DNA of 64,000 nt. It comes from Crotophaga sulcirostris. Its lineage: Eukaryota > Chordata > Aves > Cuculiformes > Crotophagidae. The translations under genes were made by a program, and so were the position numbers. The notes below the pieces were generated by a model that was given only the letters and a program-made list of their open reading frames with translations, was not told the origin of the DNA and did no database searches. Positions 24,301 to 36,300 of this stretch are shown here, in pieces (position 1 is the stretch's first letter; each line of letters opens with the position of its first letter). The DNA lies in the NCBI GenBank assembly GCA_013397455.1, contig VYZB01000024.1, forward strand, positions 1,884,905-1,948,904, written 5' to 3'.

Positions 24301-27300
24301 ATTTTTTATGGTTATATTTGAGGTAAATTATAATGTTTTGTACTGAGTTTTTTCATATAGCAAAATTATATTTTAACATTGATTTGTTTTATATTATACA
24401 ACAGAAATAGAAGTAAATTACGAAAGAATTGACAAACAGAACTGGAGTTGTAATGAGTTCTTGGAGGCCAAATTTTACTTTTCTGGCCACTGGCAAGAAT
24501 AATATTAGTGATATTATTAATGTGAGAGACATATTCCGGACCTGGCTTTTAAAAGATAAAAACCCTGATGTCTGCTCAGAATTGAAAGTTTTTCGCTAGA
24601 AGTTTCCAGACAACCAGAAGTTCAGATGATTTTGCAACACACTGCGCATTTCTGCAGTTATTTTGTGTAGTGTTTATTTTTGTATTGGAGGTACACTTAT
24701 CATTGCACAATTCATCTGTACTTCTGAAGCAAATAATTTACTAAAATGTAAAGGTTATAGGACATGAATTATGGGTTAGGCCTCAATGGGAAAACAGGAA
24801 CATAACATAGATAATTTATATTCCATCGAGAAAGAATTAGATTGTGCAATAACTAATATGTCATTATTTTATCTTGTTTATAGCTGTGCTACTGTACTAT
24901 GGGCTTTTTTTTGTGAGATCTCTGAAGCTAAGCAGGGTCTTACCTGGTCAGTACTTAAGATGGGTGGCCTCCAAAGAGCATCAGGTGCTGCAGTAAGTGT
25001 GTTGGTGGCTCAGCAGGGGATATGTTTTCCTTCAACTCAGTCTTTAACCAGTACTTTGGCACAGCATTTGGAAATACTTATGCTGCTGGATGTCCATCTT
25101 AAATGAAGGTCCTTTCTACTCTGAGGATATTAAAGCTTCTACATCACTATTGTTATTTTGAGACACCTTGATCCAACCCATAATAAATAAAAATAATTTG
25201 AATAAAAATATGAAATTGTTTATTTTGCAGCCTTCCTTATACTGCAGGGAGGGTGGAATATTAGGATGTTCTGGGAAAGCCTTGATGCTGTACAAACCTA
25301 TTCTAAATGTCTAATATGCTGGCAGAAAATGACTGCCAGCCACTGCTAGGGTGACTCCACTAGTAGTGGTAGTTTGTGACTGAAGTTCCAAAGTGCAGTA
25401 CTCAAAAGTGCTTTGAAATCCTGTGTAGATGAAAGGTGCCATGTGAATGTGTATTCTTTTCATCTGGTCATTCATTTCATTCATGCGTATACTGTGCTTC
25501 TGTTCTTTCCCTTTGGAGTGTGAAAAGATTTTGTAAAATTGTATCTCGCATATCTAAAAGGAGATATGAAACAGTAATGATACAAGTAGAACAAAAAAAA
25601 TGGCTAAATACATCTTCATTCAAAAATCTTAGCAATTATAAAGTAAACAAAACAAAACCTTTCTAAACTGAAATAGATGTAATTTAGTTTGTTGTATATG
25701 GGTTGTTTATACAGCTGCATCCATAATGAAATAAATGCGTAGATGAGTTACTATCACGTTTACAGGTATAGAAGTAGAGTAAGTAACAAGATGGTTAATC
25801 ATGTTGAAACTTGTTTAAAAAACTGAAAACAAACTTAAAAACTAGAATCTGACTTTCTTGCTAGATTCAAATAGCATCAGCAGGACTTTCTCATGTTATT
25901 TGTATTTCTGGTTGAGAGGCAAGAGCAAGTAGAAGGAAATTGTATCCAGTGAATACTAACTAAATTTCCAAAGGTGATTTGTAAAATTGACCCATTATTT
26001 CATTTCCATTTCTGTAACTAAACCAACTGTTCCAATTGAGCAATCACAATTCATGGAGTAACCAGGAACTTAAATTCAAAGATAACGCAGTATTGCAATG
26101 TTACTGCTAAAGAGACATTGACTATTCTTAACTCCTTTGGTCATAGTACTGCTGTATTTATATAGCAGTTATTTCTGCGATTTCAAATCTAACAGCCTAA
26201 TGACATAACTCATTTTTAAAACACAATATCAACAATAGTTATCTACTGTTGTGATGTACTACTGTTATTTCTTACTGAAAGTGTGATTTTAAAACATCTC
26301 AGGAGTTTACTTTCACTTGTCTTGTTTAAATACAATCCTGAATTCTAGATATGGCAAATTTACTATTTTCTAGCTGAATTACTATCGATTTAATATCATA
26401 AGCAAACTTTGTCTCCTACCTTTTCAGACAGAATGGATAACACCCTTAAACTGAGTCAGACCTCAGGAAGATTGAGGAGTAGGAAGATGCCAGGTGGCCC
26501 ATCAGTAGGGGCAATTACAGTCCCTCTGCACTGTCCTTGATTTGTTCAGCTACCCACTTCAATCAATTTTCAGTTCACTAATAATAAAACTGAGTTTTGA
26601 TGTGCTATAGTCTAGTCTGTTTGTCCTGAGAAGTTATCTGAATTACATGCATGTCTTTGCCTTTACTTACTTGAGTCTTGTGCTTTTGAATCATAAACTT
26701 GAACAGTTTTGTGTTAATGCACACTAACGTAGCTGGGCATTGGTGAAACAAGGACTGACAGTCTGGGGGAACATGAACTGGTCGTATTTTAAAAACAGTC
26801 TTGCAAGTCATTATTGCAAGTCTTTCTAAGTGGTAAGGGTCACTGGTAGTTACCAAGGTTTGAAGATGAGCCTCAGAGCCCAAAAAGCATACTGGAAGGA
26901 CGTCTAAAATATTCTCTGTTAGTATCTCCTTTTCTCTTCTTGTTTTTAGTCAACACATGGTGTATCTTGTTTGTGTAAGTTTTAGTACGCAATATTTCCC
27001 TTTGTCTTTGTGACCAATACAAATATTTTAATAATTAAGACTTGTATTTCCAGTTGTAACTCAGATGTACAGTTTCTCATGTTTTGAAGAGCTAAGAATC
27101 TGTGTGAAAAGATAACTGTTGTTTTTCCAGAGTCCTGTCCCTCATATCATGGTAGTAGCGCGGGAGATGATGATATTAACCTGTGGTCAGGAGCAATGGA
27201 TGAAGGACTGCTGAGCCAACATCTTGCTGAAAGTGGAGTGGAAATTGATCCTGAAAATGAAGAACTCTTTCTGAATATTAGTTCTCGTCTACAAGCAGCT

Positions 27301-30300
27301 GTTGAAAAACTTCTGGAAGCTATCAATGAAACTTCAAATCAGGTAGAATAATCTAATAGCGAAGCATTTTTTTACTTCTGTGTCTCATTTGTATTTTTCT
27401 TTATTTTTCTCATGAATGTGCTTTTGTAAGTCTAAAACGCGTAGGCTCATTTTGAAAGCTGAAACAATACTTCAGGTGCCTACACCCAAAGAAATCTGCT
27501 CCAGCATGAAGTTACTGATTAATTTAGATTCATCTTAGAAATCTGCTTTGGGCTGCAGAGGAAGCATGAATCTGGGCGTGTTTATCAATCTAGGGCAGTC
27601 TTTCATTGCTTATATGGGTCATCTGCATTCTGCTGTGATCCAGAGATGAGACAGGAGGTGTCAGGGCACATTGAGCTGGCCCTTGTGAAGAGGAAGGATT
27701 AAGGGAAGCTGTGCTCAGTTCTAGATGAGCATTTTAGTCGGTTGACTGGCAAAGAAGGTGGAGCTCTACTACTCTCTTCCAACTATGATTAAAAGATGGC
27801 AAGTTAAGCACCTGCCCACCTTGCTAGTAGAAAAAGAGTCTGTACGACAGCTTTCTGGTATCTGTGATTCATGAATCACAAAAAGAGCAGTCCTTTCTTT
27901 TTCCTATAGGGGCTACTTTGTGTAGTGGGATGTTAGTTGCTCTCTGGAATACTTCCCTGTTAATTGAAATGAGAGATACATACCCAGCTCAGTCAGTTCA
28001 AATCACACTGCTTATATCATGTTCTTTATGTTTAGACGTTGTGCATTTCAATTTGAAAGTATCTTAGTACACCGCCTGTACCTCACTGTAACTTTTTAAG
28101 TCTGTCTCTCTTGAAGAACTCAGTCTTGTGAACCATATAAATTGGTTTCTGCATTGCATTTATTTGCAAACTAATTCTGCAACGGCTTCCTTCTGTTTAA
28201 GCATGAGTTCAATTAAAAAGAGATGTTTGGTTTTTTGAGGTATTGTTCGAGCTAACGACCTAGCATTAAATAATAATGAAAAAGGATACACAGATACTCC
28301 AATGTATGGAGTTCTACATAATAAAAATATAGATAGACATTTGTAGGAAATCTTGCATTTAAATAGCAGATGATACAGACAAAGAAAAACACCTTCAGAA
28401 TTTTACAGTAGTTAAGAATTGCTGCTGCAGTTATAAAAGTATTGTCAATTATTTATTCCACTTAGTGCTTCCTTTTTCTGAACCTTTTGCTGCTGATCTA
28501 TAAATGCAGTAGTTTTATACATATCCCTAAGATATTTTATTTTTTTGAATGATGCTTTTACAATAAGCGTTTACTTTTCATTATAGCAATGAAAGCCATC
28601 AGTATATTCTAAGATATTCTAAGCAGCTTATTTTTAGTTACTGTCCGTTGGTGAGGGAAGTTTATTCTCATTTCATAGCTTTGTAGCTGAGACCTTGACA
28701 ATAACAATTATATTTCGGCTCAAACACAGACACACATTTTTTTCATGAGTATGAATTATACAAATGTGGACTTATCCCTGATGATCATATCTGTTTTCTT
28801 AGAAGTTTATAAAACGTTAATCAGCTTACACAGTTTTTCCACAGTATTAGTATTGGCATCTTTTCTGGCTGTTCGGTAGAGGTACTTTGCAAACATTCAA
28901 ACTTTTCTGCTTTGCAATGTCTGTGTGCTTACTGGATTAGGTACAGTTCCTGTATATACTAAGGGTTTGTAGTTGACTTGAGAATTATTTTTAAATTTTC
29001 AGAAACTGAATACTTCATAAACTACTGCAGAGTAAAAAACAATAATGTAAAACTAATTGCAGGCAGAAAATATTTTTAACCTTTCCTCTTAATCACTTGT
29101 GTTGTGCATACAGAGATGTACCCATCTCTTAAAAACAACTTAAAAGAGTGAGAGAAACCTGGCAAAATCTTCAAAGTAACTATTTGAGACCTGTCTGAAC
29201 ACACACTTTCAGAACTGGAGTGCAGTTTGAATCTTTTCGGGGAAGGCATGTAGTGGGTGTATTTATTTAAATTCCACCTGCTGGTGTTATGTATAGGTAA
29301 ATAAATCAGGCCACTCCCCTGAACTCTTGGTTGGGAGAACCTTACAGGAAGCCTTTAAACTAGCAGAGTCTGAGAAAGTTCTTCCTGTTGAATTAACTCC
29401 AAGAACAAGAATGAAGGCAAATAGTGACATATTGTATTTCTCTTTCATTTGCCGTAGTGGAGATAGAAAATCAATTTTAGTTTCTGTTCTGCTAGCTTGC
29501 TTGTCTGCTGCAGCATACCTGTGCAGGTAAAACAAAATTATGCTTTCTTGCCTTGGAAATTACCTGCCGGCTGCTATTCAAGATTTCTCTTGGTTTTTTT
29601 CATGTGAAATTTCTCTAAGAAGGATTTTAGGAGTTTTCTTGCGCTTCTCTGTTTTGGATTACTCCGCTCCTGAATTACTCTGCTTGAGAATGTGATTGGA
29701 GGCTTCCTGCTGATTCTGTTTGTCACCAACAGTACTGATGTGTGTCTTCAGACTGCTAAATGTTTGTGTTCTGTTACAAATACCTGTTAGAAATTTCTAA
29801 AGCCAGCCTAGCTAGTGCAGAGTACCTGTGTGACGGCTGAGAAGACAGCAACAGCAATATTTTTGGGATGGATTCTTACCACACCTACTGGGCATCTAAT
29901 CTGTTCAGTGGTTTGTGGACTGAAGGCCAAGAAGAAGATACATACGAGGTTGAATCTCGTGTGCCTTTACCATATCCTTTTCCTTTCACTGAACACTTGG
30001 ATGAGAATAATTCTGTAGTTGTAAATACTTCGATTTTTCACTTCAGCCACAAAAAAAGAGGGCACATTTTAAAAGTTGTTTCAAAAATCTCCCTGCCTAC
30101 ACCTCCCTATTCAGTAAGTATAAACATTTTTCAAAGAAATTGTATTCTAAAGCAGCTTAAGTAGAAGAGAATGCTGTGAAGAATGATATATACTTGTCTC
30201 TGTCGTTAAAGTTATTATGTACTACTGAAAGGCTTTTTTCCTAGACAATTTTTAACGGGCGCTGAAAAAACTTTGATTATGCAGTTCTCTCGTTCATTTC

Positions 30301-33300
30301 TAACAAAAGAAAGACAGAAATATATTGAATTATAGAGATTTGAAAACTCATTTTAAAGCACTTCAATGATACTTATTACCTTTTTCTTGTTGTGAATAAT
30401 TTACGAGGGGAGGGGTTGTACTCAGTTAAGACTGTTCCTTCATAACTTTCTTGCCCTGACTAGTAACATTAACTGGCACGAGCCTGCTAATGGCTTTCAG
30501 TGATGCCATGTTCTTGAAAAATTCCAGTTCATGTTTGTACTTCTTTTGTCCTCTGATGTTTTTAATAATACCTTGAGTTGTTATTACTGAAAAGAAATGG
30601 AGAGTAATTTTTATTCTGAGTTTTAGTTGGAGTGTTTGGTGCATTTAAGTAAGCCTTTTTTATGGTTGTCTATGTAAAGTAAACCTATCATAAGTTTCCC
30701 TTTTATCTGAGATGGGTCTTCCATTAAGCACTTCAAAATGTAAGAATAAAGTAAGAATACTCTGATTTTTAAAATATCTCAAACTAGTGCAGATTTTCAG
30801 CTGCAGTGTTTACACCTTTCTTTAACTCCTGTCAGAATAAATATTTCGCAGTAATGATGTCTGTCTAGAAAGGAATGCTGTAGAAAAGAAGTCAAACCTT
30901 TACATTCATTGGTATTATGAAAGACAATGTATTGATCATTCAGACATTCTTTTCAAAGTGTAATTTAATTTATAAGTGGAAATTTCGTGAACTTAGATGG
31001 AGATCTTATTTTTTAAGAAATTAAGAGAAAGAATAATATGTTTAGAGAAACTGTAGCAAAGCCGCAGATGTTACTATCCTACAAATATCTGCCAGTATCC
31101 AAATATTAAAGAGGGAAATAAAAAAAAAGGAAGGGAGAAGAGCAAGACGTGTGTTATTTCATTTCTGAAGTTGTTCTTATGCAAAATAAGAACTGTTTTA
31201 TTTTGAATTCAAGCCACACTAAGAACTTCATGCCCTGTTCAGCTCTGACAGTTTGTATTTTTGTCCCTCAAAAGAGGTGGACATAGGCTGTAAACGTTAA
31301 CATTTGAGAAGCTCAGTAATTAACACCAATTTGCTGCTGTTTTAGATGAGCATTTTGTGTCATCAAAACTTCTAACATTAGAGAAAGGCTCCTTCCCTAC
31401 TATTTTGCTTTTTAATTCTTTTTGAAACTCTAATTTTGGTTACATCTAAACTGGCAGTAAGTATACAACTGTATGTGTTTCAGTCCTGGTTTTCCAGTAG
31501 TGTAGGTTAGTAATGTGGTGAGATTGTACTACATTCGTGGTAGTACACATTAAATATTAACCTATTAGACAAGTAGAGAAGAATAAAAAAAAATCCTCAA
31601 TAATTCTCTTGGGTGAAAGAAGCGTTGCTTTACTGCCTTGTTGGCTGAAAAATGCAGTATAGTGAAAAAATAACATTATCCTGGTGTTCTCGTTTACCTT
31701 CATCTTAAGGAGTAAAAGAGATTAAACACCACTTGTGTCTATATGTCTAAACTTCTGCCAGTTTTGTGAAATGAGTTTTAGCTATTCTAAATATATGGTG
31801 GATGATAGCTTACTCATATTTAGCACAAAACTCATATGTAAATAAAGGTAAATCTAGTGTAAACTCATAAACCAGAAGGTACCGGAACAAAGAGTCACAT
31901 TTAGCCAGGTGGCTCGTTGAGTTCACTATGCTGACAAAGCCTGTCTGTTTGCTTAGACTTTTGTACTGAGTCAATCTTCCTATTGCAACCTTCAAATGCT
32001 CCGTAAAGATTTTATCATAAGTCCAGTGAAGTTATGAAGTTATCAGCCTGTAAAGCAACTGTTAATTAAATAGAAACAATAGATTATTTATTTATTAGAA
32101 AATCTTTGGTTTATCTAACTTCTGTAATTTTTTGTGTCTGGTAGCTTGAGCATGCTAAAATTACTCAGACAGAACTCATGCGAGAGTCTTTCAAAAAGCA
32201 AGAAGAGGCCACAGAATTTATCAAGTATCAGGAAGAACTGCAAGAACGTCTTCATGAAGAAACCAAAGCCAGAGAGCAGTTGGCTTTGGAGCTTAGTAAA
32301 GCTGAAGGTGAGTAGTTTCTTTGATGAGCTGTTGAACTTTGCACTTGCTTATTAATTGGGTAAAGAATTTGCAAATTAGGTCCATTTCTTTGCAAATTTT
32401 AGAATTTAGCCTTCTGGACAGTTATGGACAAGATGACCTCCAGAGGTCCCTTCCAACATTAACCACACCGCGATTCTGTTTCCCAACTTCATCTCACTTA
32501 TTTTCTGACTTAAAAAAGAAAAAAGGGATGTATGTTATTATCCTAAAATGTATTTCATCATAACATGTTTGTTTGTTCAAACAAGCTTAAATATTAACAA
32601 TTTAGAATCATAAATAGTTGAGGCTGGAAGGCGCCTCTGGAGGTCATCTGTTCCAACAGGGTTCTAAGCAGGGTCAGGTAGAGCAGGTTACCCACCAGCA
32701 GGTTGTCAGGTTTTGTGTGTCCACAACCTCTCTCGGCAGCCTGTTCCAGTATTTGACCACCATGAAAGGGAGGAGTGGAGTGGGATGGGAAACCAACAGC
32801 TTTTTTTTTTTTTCTTATGTTGAAATGCAGTTTCCCATATTTCAGTTTGTGTCTGCTGCCTCTTGACCTTGGCTTAGTTCCTTACAAACATAGATAAGAA
32901 TGTAAATCCTCCTCTCTGAGTTTGATGACATGGTGGTCGTGTGTGAATTTGCCCTCTGAAGTGCTCTTTTTAAGTGTATTTTCAACTACATTAAGGAAGG
33001 AATTAGTAATTGTAGGGTGTCACAATAGGAAAAATCTAATAATATTTTTTGACATCAGGAAAATATGCTCAAATCTGACAGACACTTACTTTGTTCTTTA
33101 GAAGTAGCTTTATTGTTTCAGTAGCATTTCTACCATTATCCATTTGTAATTAGCATCTGGAAAAGATACAGAAAACACCTACGCTATAGGCAGAATCTCG
33201 GGAGTAGTAAGCAGAAAGGTCTGTTGGTTAGTTCTGAAGCTCAGCACACTTCTCTGTTTCACAGTGGGAGCATAGAGTTAGTTTCATAGCGAAATACTAT

Positions 33301-36300
33301 TCCTGGAGAATGCTACCCTGCCAGCCTTCCACTCCTTTTTACACAGATAATCAGACATGAGTTCACACACTATTAATAGTTGGAACACCCATAACCTGAA
33401 AAGACATGCAAGTTTCAAAGCCATGTGTCTAAAATGTGGTGTGAGGGACAGTTGGTAGCCTGTCAGTTCACGCAGCTTCAACGTTGTGTGTCATCAGCAC
33501 CGGTACTGGCTTCAGCGCTTCAATAGCTTTAGCAAAACTAGAAAGGAGGAAAATTGATTTTGGAGGGAATAGATTCAAATCTGAAAGAGGCATTGCTTTT
33601 TTTTAATATTAAATTAAAAGTGAAAAAATCTTACATGGAACACAACATGCAAAAAAGGTGAAGTCTTCCGCTAAAATACAGATGATGTAAGAATTTATAT
33701 TCTTGCACAGACGGAGTTAGAAAGCTGTTTAGAATTGATGAATCTCAGAATGTAGGCAGCTTTTACGTCTGTTGCTGCTTTCCCTGGAGGATAATATTTT
33801 TGTCTTGACAGAATTTTTGTTCACAAATCTTCAATAATAATGTAAAATAGGCTAATACATTAAGACAAAACAGAGGTTCATGTTAAGTTTTTTTAAAGGT
33901 AGGAATCTGTCATAATGTCAGAGCTGTCTGCATAGGTTCAGTCCTATGAGTAGTGTTTTAGAACATAATAGTAGAGACTTATTTTATTTATTAAAATAAG
34001 TTTTTGTTATGAACTTATCTCTGTTACTTTGCCCTGCGTCTATTTTTTGACTTAGTCAGTTTCTCTACTAAGAACTATGAGCTTTCCTTTTCATTTTACG
34101 ATAAATACATTTCCATTTGTGCAAGACTACTGCAAAAAGTTTATGCTTAATTGTATTGGAAGATGAAATCCCACAGAACAAGACATGCTTATTATCCATT
34201 TTTTGGTTGTGTATTTGTATTATTTTTATCCTGTTACCAGCAGACAAGCAAAAAATGTAAAATTAACTAGGTTCTTCTCTTGAGAAATGCACTTCTGTTA
34301 TAAAGTTTGCTTGTGCAAACAAACTCATAGCAGCAGAGAAACTGCAAATTCTTATTAGATGCCAGTTTTTAAATAATGGGATTGCCCATATGTAGATGAA
34401 AGCAAAATTTACCTGTAAAATTTTATTAAATGCTTCAAATATTCCATCAGAGCTGGTTTGGAGATGTAACAGATGAGTCAATTATGTATTTTCTAGCAAA
34501 GAAATTATATTAAGCACATAAAATTTAGTGAGAGTTTTTAAGCTGTGTTTTGCACTCTCTGGATTTTGTCTGATAATGTTTTATTTTGAGGGGGGGAAAA
34601 GCTTGGAAGCATATAAAGTAAAAACAGCCTTCAAAAATTTTTGACTGGAATTTAATTTTAATCAGAGCAATAGTAATGTCAGTTTATAAGACTTGATGGA
34701 CTTGCTGTGTCGATTGGTTCATAAACAGTTCCAGAATATAAAACAGAAATTTGTTAATTTTAGCCCTTAATAGATACATTGCACAGTTGAACTTTTAAGT
34801 GAGGTGCAGATTTATGTCACGTGTAAAGATTTAATTCAGTTCAGTCTTCTGCAGGAATTCAGATGATTTGTCCCTCTTACTGCTTTAATGCTTTAGAACT
34901 CCTGAATTAATTAAATCATTTTTCATCCCATCTTTATGTGAACTTCTGAAATTAACGCACTTCTAAGTGACAGGAACCTTTTTTTTGGTGTTGGTATATA
35001 ACAAAACAAAACTGCCATAGAACTGTTTTTGTTTAATTTCTTCTGCTCATTGAACTGAGTTGTGAGCATACTCTGTCAAAGCCAAGCTACATTGTCTTCA
35101 TCCAATTCCTTAGATAGGTATGCAGAACAATGTCTTAGTTCATTATACAACTGATTGTACTCTCTGAGATAAGATGTGTCATTTTTGATCGTTCTTTCTT
35201 ATCACAAAAACTGCTGTGTCTGAGATGTTTTCAAACCTCTAGCCTTTTAGTGATGTCAGATGTGATTTATCTAATGTGGTAGAAAAGCTAATGCCAGTTT
35301 GTTCACTGAACTCTGACAACTGTCATTACATCTTGTAAAAAAGGAGGAAAAAAAAAAGGCAGGAGTAAAAAGCACAACACATGATCTTAACAGACTTCTT
35401 CATTGTACACATCTTTTTGCACTCCATTTAACCTGGGAATGCCCTCTCTGCTTCAGTCTGTTGCATACTGATTGTGAACAGCAGCTGATACAATGGGAAT
35501 AACTTCTGGAATTCATATTGTCTCCAATTTTTGAAATGTTATTAATGATGTTCTTAGTTCAGTATCTTTTGTTTCAACAGCCAGTCCCTCTGTGCATCTG
35601 TGTTCTGTGTGAGTCCAAGTCTGGATAAAAAACATTGTTCAGCAGTGTATGATTGATACACATGAGGACCAGATTTGTGTTTCTCAGGCTGAATATGCGA
35701 AGACCACGGTTACTTAATTTCCTTCTTGATAACTTTTCTCTGGTGTAGGACTAAGTGCTCACAGAGGTTTTACTTTGTTTGCGTTGATAACAAATGGAAA
35801 CTTTTTTAGTTTTCCAATATTCTCAAGCCAGAGTAAAATGCATTTTTATACTGGCTCAAAACTACAGATTCATATGGATAAATTACTTTCATATTGAAAA
35901 TAGTTTGATATTGAAAAAATAGTACTTAGATTCTGTAGGTTTAGTAAGAATATATCTATGAGATAGGTGTGTGTCCAACTGAGAAAGTTTAGACATCTTA
36001 TGACTGATGTCCAGTCTGTCTTTTGGAACTGTCGGTATCAGACGTGGCAGACTACACCCTACCATAGAAATCTGGGATGTGTGTTTAATACCTTCTGTCA
36101 CTCAGTAAAAATGTCTTTTATGTTCTGTGGTTAAATGTTTCTGAGTGGACTGGTGTGAATCTTCTGAAGCTGGTGCCATTACAGGATCTCACTGTAGTTT
36201 TTACAGACCTCAACAAAATTCGCTGTTTTTTTCCTAAGTCTTTATGCAGAAGTGAGCAGAAAGCTAATTTCAAGATTATGCCATTTTTGCAGCTGTAGTA

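Noticed and set aside
24915..25000. A functional 5S rRNA gene
   Set aside because: Only part of 5S is present with many substitutions, there is no terminator run directly after it, and a SINE-type tail follows. It is a derived repeat.
26605..26883. 92-codon minus-strand open frame as a nested gene
   Set aside because: There is no recognisable domain, start context or splice signals, and chance frames of this length occur elsewhere in these introns.
29327..29533. Open frame ending at a donor-like cag|gtaaaa, in the same intron as the candidate first exon
   Set aside because: It has no ATG near its start, no convincing acceptor, and ends in phase 2, which does not fit w17. It overlaps an equally long minus-strand open frame, so it is probably chance.
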